A program made the translations under genes and the position numbers. A stretch of DNA of 64,000 nucleotides from Cylicocyclus nassatus (Eukaryota; Nematoda; Chromadorea; Rhabditida; Strongylidae), in assembly GCA_958299035.1 (NCBI GenBank), contig CATQJL010000112.1, forward strand, positions 88,492,636-88,556,635, read 5' to 3'. The notes below the pieces were generated by a model. The model ran no database searches. It was not told where the DNA came from and saw only the letters and a program-made list of their open reading frames with translations. Position 1 is the stretch's first letter, and each line of letters begins with the position of its first letter. This document shows, piece by piece, positions 55,328 to 64,000 of the stretch.

Positions 55328-56350
55328 TAGGTTGTCAAGAAAATAATGTCGTTTTTTATTTGCTTGCTTTAACAAAGTAACCAAACTCAAAGTAACCACC
55401 CAATAAAGGATACGGGATACTATTCGATAGAGCAAAGCAAGCTCTACAAGAAGGCTTTCATAATTTTGCTCCAACCCATCCACGAAAAGTTTGAACTCGA
55501 AATCTAAAGATTTCCAAATGCCCAAAAAAATCGAAAAGAATCAGATTTTCGTCCAAATAATTTATAGGGAACTCCCATTCACAAACGTCAATACTTTCAT
55601 TATCAAACACCCATATTTGCAGTTGTTGTATTTTTTCCACTAGAAACTGAGAAAACGAAAAGTTTCATGATATTCTCAAAGCAGTGTTGAGCCGTTCTTG
55701 CATATGTTTTCTATACTACAGACCTAGTTAAGTGTAACTGTAGATTTTCAGCCTATTCCGAGCGCTAATCTTCGAAAAATATCAATTTCAGCACTGAAAC
55801 AGAAAAGAAAAAGCTGAATTCAATATTTCTCGAAAACTACCGCTCGGAATGGGCTGAAAAACTACACTTATATTTACCTAGGCTTGTAGTATAGAACTAC
55901 ATATGCAAGAAGGGCTCAGCATTGCTTTGAGAAAGTCATGAAAATTTTTGCCCATGTTCGATCGTTTTTGAATCTTGGCATCTTTGGTAGTTCTGGAAAC
56001 GGTGTGTGAGCGTTAGCGCCGAGACGTTCCGTCAATAAAGAACTGCAACAATCTTGGAATAACGCTCACACACCGTTTCCACAACATGAAAATTTTCGTT
56101 TTTCAGTTCTTAGTCAAGGAGAAAACACAGCAACTGCACATATGGGTGTCTGAATCGAAAGTATTGACGTGTGTGAGTGGGAGGTCCCTATAAATTATTT
56201 GGACGAAGATCTGATTTTTTTTCCAATTTTTGCATTTGGGCATTTGGAAATTTTGAATTTTGAGTTCAAACTTCGTAGATCGAGCTTGGCGCAAAATCAT
56301 AAAAGCCATCTTGTAGAGCTAGCTCTGCCTATCGAATCTTTTTGACAATC
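55328..56350. mobile_element. mariner-like foldback MITE, host of a 136-bp PLE remnant
   Basis: Left TTAGGTTGTCAAGAAAATA, right inverse near 56340 TTAGATTGTCAAAAAGATTC. The arms share CGATAGAGCAAAGCAAGCTC with the foldback at 670-1561. The right arm is interrupted by the insertion at 55949-56084. Confidence 0.75.
55949..56084 (-). mobile_element. 136-bp PLE-derived insertion
   Basis: Flanked by the 12-bp duplication CATGAAAATTTT (55937-55948, 56085-56096). The left part has TTGAATCTTGGCAT (inverse of ATGCCAAGATTCAA, like the ORF start in the PLE termini), followed by the inverted pair GGAAACGGTGTGTGAGCG / CGCTCACACACCGTTTCC that bounds almost the whole remainder. Only the 3' part of a hammerhead (GGAACGUC) is left. 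It has the plan of the 451-bp and 3606-bp copies in miniature. Confidence 0.7.
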
Positions 56351-56401
56351 TAATAATATGAATGCCTAGCTGACAAGTTGCAATCGATGACTCATTGTGT
56401 G

Positions 56402-56686
56402 TCAAAAACAACTCAGAATTTTTCGCATAAGCTTGTTATTTCTATAAGTTCTTTTTTCTTTAACAAGAAGACGTTGGTCAGTGTTCAATTCATGCTTTAT
56501 TAGAGTTAGAGCATCCTCAAACCTTTGATGAAACAGAATTATCAAGTGGTCTTGAGCATAGACCTTAGCGGGGTAATCGTTTTTTCTAAAAATTACGATA
56601 AATTGCATACTAAAACCGTAGTAGTGAACCACTTCAATGAAGATAGGAATGGTTGATTGGTTGATAGATGGACTGCTTTTAGTTTT
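56402..56686 (-). CDS. candidate terminal exon of an unidentified gene
   Basis: 94 codons plus stop after the strong acceptor TTTACTTTTTCAG at 56687. It begins KTKSSPSINQSTIPIFIEVV, then has a hydrophobic stretch (YGFSMQFIVIFRK), DHLIILFHQRFEDALTLIK, and a basic end (KEKRTYRNNKLMRKIL). It enters in phase 0, which fits the exon at 56955-57111. The amino-acid composition looks like genuine protein, but I recognise no family. Against it: no clear poly(A) signal before the foldback that begins within 60 bp. Confidence 0.55.
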   Translation of the reverse strand, partial: KTKSSPSINQSTIPIFIEVVHYYGFSMQFIVIFRKNDYPAKVYAQDHLIILFHQRFEDALTLIKHELNTDQRLLVKEKRTYRNNKLMRKILSCF

Positions 56687-56954
56687 CTGAAAAAGTAAAC
56701 TTGATTTCAATAAGAAAAGAGCTTGTGAGTTTTATCCCCCCCTGTTTTCCTCAGCAACTTAGAGGAAATTGTCATAGTTCTTACACTATGTAGTTCTATT
56801 TTTCATAGAGTAGCTTGACATCGAAACTGCTCCCTCTATTGATAATCCGCTGTAGGTTAGCTTGTTTTCTGTGGTGGAACCTGCGATTCTCTAGTCTACG
56901 CACTTTTACTTTTCGATTCTCCAGTGTCTAAACCAGATACAGAGAAACCGTAAC

Positions 56955-57111
56955 CTGCCAGCTACGCATTCGTTCACAAGAGTATAGTGCTCCCAGTAAT
57001 GTACTATTATACATTCCACTACTAGAAATTATCTTTCCAATCTCGCTACTTTTGTACACTACTGCAAAATGGCCATCTGGCCTCATTTGATCCTCCAACA
57101 ACTGCACTTTT
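56955..57111 (-). CDS. candidate internal exon of the same unidentified gene
   Basis: 157 nt, acceptor GTTGCAG before 57111 and donor GTTACG after 56955 (CAG|GTTACG). One base plus 52 codons: KVQLLEDQMRPDGHFAVVYK, SSEIGKIISSSGMYNSTLLG, ALYSCERMRSWQ. The open frame continues to the next exon across a 268-bp intron with compatible phase. The Gypsy LTR starts only about 55 bp upstream, so the earlier exons may lie beyond the retrotransposon and outside the window. Function unknown. Confidence 0.55.
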
Positions 57112-57167
57112 CTGCAACGCATCGTTATCAGTTCTTTCCACTTTTATTGCCTTCCTGAATTGGTTTA

Positions 57168-57420
57168 TGTTGTGTCCTCCAACTGGACACTTTTCGTATC
57201 TTCGACTTGTCGGCACAAGAGCAGACAGGAATATTTATCAGAGAATAATAAAGAATCAGTAGAAATATGAGAGGCGAATGAGTGAACAATTGAACTGACT
57301 AAGGCTACGAATGAGCGCGTTTTATAGCGCTCATTTCCCGCGCACTCTGAGGTTACCATTGACTACGCGAGGCAGATCACTATGAGGAGTAACTAATCAT
57401 TTACAATCACTAACACAACA
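57168..57420 (-). repeat. 3' LTR of the Gypsy element
   Basis: 253 bp. In element orientation it starts TGTTGTG and ends CACAACA. It matches 63400-63615 over about 215 bp, including CGTATCTTCGACTTGTCGGC, CTGACTAAGGCTACGAATGA and TTTTATAGCGC. The neighbouring purine run at 57421-57430 is the polypurine tract. Confidence 0.9.
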
Positions 57421-57430
57421 CCTCCCCCAG
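57421..57430 (-). other. polypurine tract of the Gypsy element
   Basis: Minus-strand CTGGGGGAGG lies immediately before TGTTGTG, the start of the 3' LTR. This is the expected position of the plus-strand primer. Confidence 0.75.
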
Positions 57431-57624
57431 TAGGGTAGTTACACAAAACTAGCCTACGACAAAACCATGAACTACAAGTATGAACAGCTAAGAAATAGGT
57501 CATACATAGACATCATTATTATTTAAACGACTAAAAAAGCTATTGAAACAAACATATGACATACTATGAACTAGCTGGAACCGTTGTACAGGTATTCTCG
57601 TTCTGCTCAATCTCCGACGCGTTG

Positions 57625-58793
57625 TCAGCGGCGTGGAGGGCGCGTGGAGGGCTTGTGGCTTGATGCTGACGTCGATGTCCTTGAATCCACGGGTGCTGGC
57701 ACATAGCTCGCGATCGCTTGCTCGGAATTTTCGTCCGTTGCAGTGCTATTCCTCCGTAGAGTGTCGTTTTCTGTCAAAACATCTAAGAGTATCTTCAAGG
57801 CTTCTGACTGTTGTTGAAGTTGTTGGTGTACGGCGAGCTGTTCGCTGTCGCTTCGATGCCGTAGCTGATTTGCATGCTTCTTGGAGATTTCATTGCCATT
57901 CATCACTTCGTAATTGACAGGTCCAATACGTTTCGTCATGGTTCCCTTCATCCAGTGGAAATGGAGTGGCTTACATTGCGTAGCGTATACCACAAGTCAC
58001 GAACTTCGAATTCCCCTCAGCATACTTCATATTTCTTGTCGAATTGATCTTTCATGCGTTCTCGTCTTCTTTGCGCGAGGGGATCTTCCGCATCTTCTGA
58101 CATCGGCAGTAGTAGACTTAACCTTGTGCGCAAATTTCTGCTCAAGAATAATTCCACTGGCGTCCTGTCGTTTAAGTTCGTACTTGGTGTTGTCCCTATA
58201 CGCTTGTAACACTACATTTAGAGTCTCTTCTATTGGCTTCTCCTCCCCCTCTAATTTCTTGATTCCGCGTTTCAGCATCAACGAAACTCTCCGCCTGTCC
58301 ATTCGATTGAGGGTGTACGGAGCAGTCCTTATGTGGGTGATTCCACCTTCTTCGTACATTTTCTTGAATGAATCTGATGTAATTGGGTACCGTTGTCGCT
58401 CACTATTGTTTGCGGTAATCCATACCTTGCAAACAAGTTCTTCAATGCCTCCACCGTTTTAGCAACCGAGATATTGCTCATCTCGATCATGTCAGGCCAT
58501 TTGCTGTACGCATCTACCACGGCCAAGTAGAAAACTCCTTGCATGAATTCAGCAAAGTCGATCTGTCTTCTGCCATGCTCGAGTCGATCACGGCCATGCT
58601 TCTAATGGTACCTTCGTTGGATTTTTCGCTAATCCTGACACTTCGTGCATCTTCGTACCAAGTCTTCGCAATCCTTGTCTATATTCGGCCAGTCAACGTA
58701 ACTTCGAGCCAGTTTCTTCATCCTTACAATTCCTGGATGACCACTGTACAGTTCCTTCAGAACATCCCCTCGAAGCTCCTTGGGTATCACAAC
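57625..58793 (-). pseudogene. Gypsy integrase: zinc-binding part, catalytic core and C-terminal tail
   Basis: Reads VVIPKELRGDVLKELYSG, HPGIVRMKKLARSYVDWP and DCEDLVRRCTKCQ (the HHCC zinc-binding domain, with H and CxxC visible), then DFAEFMQGVFYLAVVDAYSK with the first catalytic aspartate, FARYGLPQTIVSDNGTQL with the second, and NGQAE with the glutamate in another frame. So the D,D-35-E triad is all present, though split over frames. The tail (YATQCKPLHFHWMKGTMTKR) reads like a Gypsy C-terminal region followed by a low-complexity Q/T/S-rich end. The plus-strand ORFs here are antisense shadows. Confidence 0.88.
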
Positions 58794-60188
58794 AGGGTCA
58801 AGCATGGGGTGTGGCATGCCACACCTGGGGGGTCGTACTGAGGAATCAGGGAGAGAGGGGGGGGGGGTCGCTATCAAGGCGTGCGCTGTTCGCATAACAT
58901 GATATTAGTTAACAATGTCAAATAGGCCCGCATGCAAACTACTAACGATGTTTGACAGATTATCGTATACGTACAGCAAACATAATCAAAGATCTATAAA
59001 GCATAAGAGCATCGTTTTGTAATTAGCAAGTAAAATAACCCCTGTGGTCAAAGTTTCAGCGAATTTTGAGATTTCCAAATACAGGACCACCTAAGTGAGA
59101 TGTTCGTTTTCAAGCAGTTACTTTGTTTCAAAGGTAAGTTAACTACTTCTTTTTGCGCTTAATACAAAGAACTACTATTTCTTTGCTCACATTAGGAATC
59201 CTACTTCAGATGACCTCCAAGCTAAGGAATTAAGAGCAAGCCGAAATCTCGTTTGTTCCATTTCTCGTTTCTATTATCCCAGGCTAGAAGAAAACCAATC
59301 AGGCTCAAATCACTTTAATGTAGATTACGAGGCTTAGGCTAACGAATATATACATTCTTGTCTCCTTTCCTTGCGATTCACGTGGTAGCGTAGACTGAGC
59401 ATGTTACCGTATCCCAAATTTTCGCAGTACTTTATCAGTATTTCACATTTGCATAGATAAAGAAAAACGATTGTATCTTGTTCTTGAAAAAACGTTTTCG
59501 TACGAAATTTTGCTATGCAAAGAAGAAGGTTAAGCAGTAACAGCGATATAAAAAACGAAGCTATTTGATCTGTTTAAAGATAAGTTGATGGGGTGTGGCA
59601 CCACCCTTAAAAAGCTTTGGCAGCCACAGTTTTTGAGGGTGGTGCCACACCCCATTAACTACACCAAAAAAACATTTTTAGCGAAAGTTATTTATATTAA
59701 TCGATGGCCTAGACCTAGTATACTTCATAGGAGTAATTTGAGCCTGATTCGTCTTGTTAGCTCTGAGTAATATTTGGTGAAATCGCAGCCATTAATAGCA
59801 AAAAATAGGAAAAACATTTTGATTGGCTTGTAATTCCAAAGTTAGGAGGTCTTTTAGAGCGAGATTTCTGGAGTGGCCGAAGAAGGAGTAGTGTTTTGAG
59901 TGCAAAAACAGCTAGCTACTTCACCTTTGAAACAAAGTTAAACATGCTGGAAAATGGCGATTTCACTAAGGTGACCCAGTATTTTGAAACTTCAGAATTC
60001 GCTCAAACATTGTCTACAGGGGTTAATTGACATGCTAATTCTGAAAGTGTTGCTCGTTATGTTTGACAGAACCTTCAAGTAATGCTATCTTAGGTATATA
60101 GTTCAGGGGGTCTTATTGACACAGCATTAAAAGGAGGAGGGGGGTCGTAACCAGCGATCGATTGTGCCACACCTCTTGCTTGACCTTG
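58794..60188. mobile_element. hAT-like foldback element, copy 3, inside the Gypsy integrase
   Basis: 1395 bp, termini AGGGTCAAGC and inverse CAAGGTCAAGC, 8-bp duplication ATCACAAC (58786-58793, 60189-60196). The duplication repeats the VVI codons of the integrase, proving insertion into the gene. The arms are diverged but pair through GTGTGGC...GCCACACC, CCACCTAAGTGAGATG / inverse, and a central GGTGTGGCACCACCCTT...GGTGGTGCCACACC palindrome at about 59589-59653. Confidence 0.88.
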
Positions 60189-60196
60189 ATCACAAC

Positions 60197-61121
60197 CCTT
60201 TCGGCTGACATCAGACATTGCTCCACGATTGACAATGTCTCTCTTCGATTTCGAAGATGTGCCAATTCTCCATTCAAGTCTGGCCACTGTCCTTTCTTCA
60301 CGTAGCTCATCACTCTTTGTGGCGCTAGATCCTTCTTCGTGTAGAATTGCACATCTGATACTGTTACTAATAGTTTCTTAATACAATTCTTCAACATGTA
60401 GTTTACGTCGTTCTCAACGGCAGCTATTACAACGTCTTCTTCGGAATTCTGATTCCTCTTCATCAACAGTTACAAGCCATCTGCTTGTCCGAACTTCGTA
60501 GTTTTGACATACTCTATGTCGAAGTCATATCCTAGCAAGATTGTAGCCTATCTCATGGGAGGTTAGCGGAGCAAATCGAAACTCTTTTCTTATCACCGAA
60601 GATGGCTAGCAATGGTTGATGTAAGTCAACAGCAGAAACTTTCGTCTGAATATGTACTTGTGGAATTTCTTAACTGCGAAGGCAATTCCCAACGCTTCCT
60701 TTTCGATCTGCGAATAATTCTTTCTGCTATTGTGAGAGACCTCGATGCATGTGCAATTGGATTCTCGGATCCATCGGAGTATCTATGCGATATCACACAT
60801 CCGATACATAGACGCTGGCGTCCGATGCCACAACTATTCTCTGCCTTGGGTCATACTGAGCAAAATTCAGGTCGCCCACGAAGATCCTTAATCTGGGCAT
60901 GAATGCCGCATAGTACGTTATCATGCCAAGAAAAGCTCTCAGTTGGCTCGCATTCTTCGTTTCGCCCATATTCTTGATTGCTTCGATCTTCTCTGAGTTC
61001 GGTCTTCTGCCGTTTCGATCTACTAATAAAGCCAAGATAACGTATTTCTGACTTAGCGAAAGAACACTTCTCTAGACCTGAATCTGTATTCAGCTATCCT
61101 TGCAACAGCAAGTAGATTTTA
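60197..61121 (-). pseudogene. Gypsy RNase H and integrase N terminus
   Basis: Starting at the right: GLEKCSFAKSEIRYLG-type block after the MITE, then NGRRPNSEKIEAIKNM and SQLRAFLGMITYYAAFMPRL (RT connection), VASDAS (first RNase H aspartate), and after several frameshifts VMSYVKKGQWPDLNGEL, LRNRRETLSIVEQCLMSAER (integrase N terminus) up to the foldback. Stops and shifts lie throughout. Confidence 0.82.
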
Positions 61122-61321
61122 CCCTATTTTCAGGTGTATAAGCCGCACCCTTTTCGCTCTAAAGGCGAACACGCTAAAAGACTGACTGTCATTATGGAGC
61201 GCGTTAAGTGAGAGCAGTATACGACAAGTCGACCGCTCCGCGAGACATATGCGCGGCGGCACGCCTGGGTCTGCTTGCGTTTAGAGCGAAAAGGGTGCGG
61301 CTTATACACCTGAAAATAGGG
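61122..61321. mobile_element. 200-bp MITE with ~43-bp perfect TIRs inside Gypsy RT
   Basis: Ends CCCTATTTTCAGGTGTATAA, continuing GCCGCACCCTTTTCGCTCTAAA, match in inverse without visible mismatch. TA duplication at 61120-61121 and 61322-61323. The TIR resembles pogo/Tc1-type termini (GTGTATAAGCCGC). A recent insertion. Confidence 0.9.
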
Positions 61322-61323
61322 TA

Positions 61324-61806
61324 AGTTGCTACCCCACGCAACCCACTCACCATCTTGTTCATGATCTACTGGAAGATTTCTGGTGCTGTCCTTATCCCAA
61401 AAGGCAGTCTATAGTATTGGTACAATCCTCTATGCGTATTTATCACTACCAGTTTCTTCGCTTCTTTTGACAACTCGATCTGCAGGTAGGCGTCCGACAG
61501 ATCTATCTTCGAAAATATTGTACCTCCATTGAGGCGATGCGAATATATCCTCCGGCAGTGGTAACGGATAATCGTACGACTCCAGCGTTTTGTTGAGTCC
61601 AGTTGAGAAATCAGCACAAACTCTCAACTTTCCATTTGCTTTTTTGACACATACGATGGGAGCCGCGCCCGATCACTGTGTGTCACTGGATTTATGACCT
61701 TCAGTTCCAATAGCTTGTCCAGTTCCTTTTCGACAGCTTCGAGCGCAGCATGTGGAACAGGCCTGCAAGCCTTGAAAATGGGACGAACGTTTTCGTCAAT
61801 TCTCAT
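61324..61806 (-). pseudogene. Gypsy reverse transcriptase
   Basis: Blocks in order: FKACRPVPHAALEAVEKELD, LLELKVINPVTHSD, LRVCADFSTGLNKTLE (written RVCADFSTGLNKTL in frame), FSKIDLSDAYLQIELSKEAK with the first catalytic aspartate, and LYQYYRLPFGIRTAPEIFQ. The next family motif, YLDD with the other two catalytic aspartates, is missing: the sequence goes from GLRGVAT into the MITE, and on the far side resumes near the IAEYRFR segment. The loss goes beyond simple MITE insertion. Confidence 0.88.
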
Positions 61807-61812
61807 GTGTGC

Positions 61813-62200
61813 TTACTCCTTTGTGCAAAGCCCTAAACCTTCCTTGCAGACTTCTGGATAGGCTTCCTTTAGCTTCAGAGCGATGTCCTTGGTTTGCTCT
61901 GTCTTCACTTCAGCAACCACTCTGCCTAAGTGATAGGGCATATCTTCGTTCTTCTGGATGCACACCAATCCTAGCAGTGAGTTGTGCGGCGTCAGGTATG
62001 CGAAGCCTTCACTTCTGGATCCTTTGATCTCGTAGTCGCACCATAGCTTTCCATGCACTTTCATAATACCTCCACTAGCATTTTTGACGACCACGTTTGT
62101 GTGCTGCAACCGAGGAATGCCCATGCTTCTCTAAGCTGATTCGTTCAAAAGTGTGATGTCTGATCCAATATCTAACAAGAAACTAACTGGATGACTATCA
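61813..62200 (-). pseudogene. Gypsy aspartic protease
   Basis: VSFLLDIGSDITLLNES contains the catalytic D in the DTG-like position (DIGSD). An in-frame stop follows at about 62131-62133. Continues MGIPRLQHTNVVVKNASGG, KLWCDYEIKGSRSEGFAYL and HNSLLGL. Role: maturation of gag-pol. Confidence 0.82.
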
Positions 62201-62300
62201 CTTTTGCTTCGACATACATGCGTGTCGAGTTGACTTCTATTATCGCGCTCGCAATTTTCGCAACACTATGCACAGCTTTGGTTTCGTCCCACCTCTGTTC

Positions 62301-63260
62301 TTACTGCTCCTGTAAATTCGGGTTCACTCGTTTCGAATCTTGTGCAGCTCTTCTTTCCGCCACTTGTTCGCAGAACTTCTCCTTATGACCTTTCTTCTTG
62401 CACTTCTTGCAAAACCACTGCTTCTCTTTGTATTCCCTGGCAAAGTGGGCTCTACCATAGTTCCAACATTCCGGCCTCTTGGTGTTTCTTCCTTGCGCGT
62501 CGCTTCGACTATTTTCGTGCATCCAGCTATAGTCTCGCTATCCTTTTTGAGGGTTAGAAAATTTTCACATTCTATGTACAATTCCTGCAGCGAATTCTTT
62601 CGTCCAGCCTTGTAACTCCTATCCAGAATCAATGAGTCGCCGTCTGATTTCGGCTTCTTTCTGGCTCTTCAGGCCAAATATCCACAGTAGGCACTTGATC
62701 CCTCGTTGTCCAGCTCATGGATCTTCGCATTTTCGCACCATTCGTTCACTCGGCCGGTGTACATGAGGTAATCTTCGAAAATTGAGTTCTCCAGTTTCAA
62801 ACACTAGTACCGCAGTGCTTTCGGAGATCTTCACGTCGAATAGTTGCTTCAATGTTTCGACGGTCTATTCGAATCTAATCACAATCAACTCTTTCGGTAG
62901 CACATGCCTCCGATATTTTTCGAAACATTCCTTGTCGAGCTTTTGGCAGAGGAGCCTCACCCTGACACTCTCTGGCAACTGCTTCGCATCTTCGACGAAG
63001 ATTTCTTGGTAGTGCGCGTAACATTTGCTGAAGCACATGTCCGCTTCGGGGTCGAAGTAGAATTTTTCGACTCGATTGCTGAGTGCGGACATCATATTCG
63101 AAACTTCTTCGAAACTTCCGACGATGTACTGAGATGTCCAGTACCTGCAATGTGCTTCAAAAACGTTTCCATCATTTCTTGCCTCTCTACTCTCACCAAT
63201 TTCTCTAAGGCTCTTCTGGTCTTCTCTAATCAGTTCCTTGAACATGATCAATAAGTCTTC
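62301..63260 (-). pseudogene. Gypsy gag with zinc knuckles
   Basis: The matrix/capsid-like part (62865-63251) reads FDPEADMCFSKCYAHYQEIF and PESVRVRLLCQKLDKECFEK, typical of nematode Gypsy gag. After frameshifts, CWNYGRAHFAREYKEKQWFC and KKCKKKGHKEKFC form two knuckles; the first has lost its second and fourth ligands, while the second keeps CxxCxxxGHxxxxC. Binds genomic RNA in the particle. Confidence 0.82.
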
Positions 63261-63383
63261 TGTGCCTATTTTCGCCGTCTCGATTGATCACTCCAGCTTC
63301 GAGATCGGCTCTTTGCAAATTCTTCTTCGACTTGAATCCTGTTGCGCTTCGTCCGATTCCGGCTACTTCTTTGTATTAGCCGT

Positions 63384-63398
63384 CGATCCTGATCGCCA
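63384..63398 (-). other. candidate primer-binding site
   Basis: Minus-strand TGGCGATCAGGATCG starts one base inside the 5' LTR. TGG is complementary to the CCA tail of a tRNA, so a tRNA ending CGATCCTGATCGCCA would be the primer. The tRNA identity is not determined. Confidence 0.6.
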
Positions 63399-63399
63399 C

Positions 63400-63615
63400 T
63401 GTTGTGTCCTCCAACTCTGGACACCCTTCGTATCTTCGACTTGTCGGCACGAAAGCAGACAGGAATATTTATTAGAGAATAATAAAGGAACAGTAGAATT
63501 ATGACAGTTGAATGAGTGAACAATTGAACTGACTGAAACTACGAGTGAGCGCCTTTTATAGCGCCCATTTCCCGCGCACTCTGAGGTTACGATCGACTAC
63601 GCGAGGCAGATCACT
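63400..63615 (-). repeat. truncated 5' LTR of the Gypsy element
   Basis: Matches the 3' LTR from CACAACA through CGAGGCAGATCACTAT. The outer ~35 bp of the LTR are missing and replaced by the repeat starting at 63616. Confidence 0.88.
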
Positions 63616-64000
63616 ATCATAACTTATAATAAAGGGCTAAGGGTTGTTTACGTTTGTCTGTGTGTGTGTGAATCTCTGTCTGTCACGAAATTCGTAGTGC
63701 GAGTTCCAGCCAACCTCCTGGGCTCAAATTTTGCACAGCGCATGCTATCCGCATGAAAGTCCAACATGCAAAAGCACGAGCAGATTCGTTGAGTGGATCC
63801 CTCAGAAACTACGCGTGAAACGGATCCACTTTGCGTTTGGGCGGCAAATTTGCGTCCAAAGTTGCACATTTTACAGAGTCGCGGATGTTTCTGCTAAGTA
63901 AACGTGCAAGTCATGAACATAGGCCCAAAAATAATGATCAAAAGTTCATTACTTTAAATAACGGCGCTAAAATGTATCGGTTGCGCAAATGGTCAATTTG
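63616..64000 (+). repeat. dispersed repeat with GTCTGTCTGT microsatellite, copy 2
   Basis: Homologous to 51035-51424 in opposite orientation. Starts CATAACTTATAATAAAGGGC at the LTR break. Runs past the window end. Confidence 0.7.

Larger units (their letters stand above)
57168..63615 (-). mobile_element. Ty3/Gypsy LTR retrotransposon, defective and nested
   Basis: Order from 5' (right) to 3' (left) on the minus strand: truncated 5' LTR, primer-binding site, gag with zinc knuckles, aspartic protease, RT, RNase H, integrase, polypurine tract, 3' LTR. This is the Ty3/Gypsy order (RT before integrase). Many frameshifts, a 200-bp MITE at the RT active site and a 1395-bp foldback in the integrase make it non-functional. 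The 5' LTR is cut off at 63615 by another repeat, so no target duplication can be seen. Confidence 0.92.

Noticed and set aside
57633..58462. Plus-strand ORFs of 94 and 182 codons
   Set aside because: Antisense to the Gypsy integrase, whose motifs (DAYSKWP, SDNGTQ, NGQAE) are on the minus strand.

Overview
The window looks like nuclear DNA of a nematode, most likely a rhabditid/strongylid (hookworm-like) worm. The grounds are a spliced NIMA-type kinase gene fragment, short spliced exons with GT/AG borders, an RTE-clade retrotransposon closely resembling those of strongylid nematodes as I know them, and very dense foldback DNA transposons of the mariner/TTAGGTTG type. No operons, ribosome binding sites or intact long ORFs occur. 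Species assignment is inference.

Layout. 0.67-14.1 kb is an almost unbroken train of large foldback (inverted-repeat) elements. Two kinds of terminus alternate (TTAGGTTG... and CAGGGTGTCC...), they abut at TA or TATA junctions, and several carry younger insertions. 14.4-20.9 kb holds further foldbacks, an element ending in CAGTGGCGTACC with a 217-bp MITE inside it, and the first of three hAT-like foldbacks with 8-bp target duplications. 20.9-25.5 kb is a LINE split by a 3.6-kb Penelope-like element (PLE) that encodes a reverse transcriptase with a C-terminal GIY-YIG nuclease and carries hammerhead ribozymes. 26.25-27.67 kb is a 1.4-kb Harbinger-like foldback. 30.2-34.4 kb is a broken RTE retrotransposon on the minus strand with a foldback inside its RT. 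35.6-36.5 kb contains two exons of a NEK8/NEK9-type protein kinase on the minus strand. 37-50 kb is mostly repeats, including a second hAT-like foldback and several MITE families. 50-55 kb is mostly unassigned. 55.3-56.4 kb is another foldback with a 136-bp PLE-derived insertion. 56.4-57.1 kb holds two apparent exons of an unidentified minus-strand gene. 57.2-63.6 kb is a Ty3/Gypsy LTR retrotransposon on the minus strand, broken by a 200-bp MITE in RT and a 1.4-kb hAT-like foldback in the integrase.

How it fits together. Nearly everything recognisable is transposable DNA, and the layers can be ordered: PLE into LINE; hAT foldback and MITE into Gypsy; 217-bp MITE into the CAGTGGCGTACC element; small PLE derivatives into mariner-like foldbacks. 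The most notable system is the ribozyme-bearing PLE family. It appears as a 3606-bp coding copy, a 451-bp internally deleted copy and a 136-bp remnant, each with a 12-13 bp target duplication, and three well-formed hammerhead cores can be read directly. All coding parts of the retroelements are damaged (stops, frameshifts, lost catalytic residues), so none of these copies looks autonomous.
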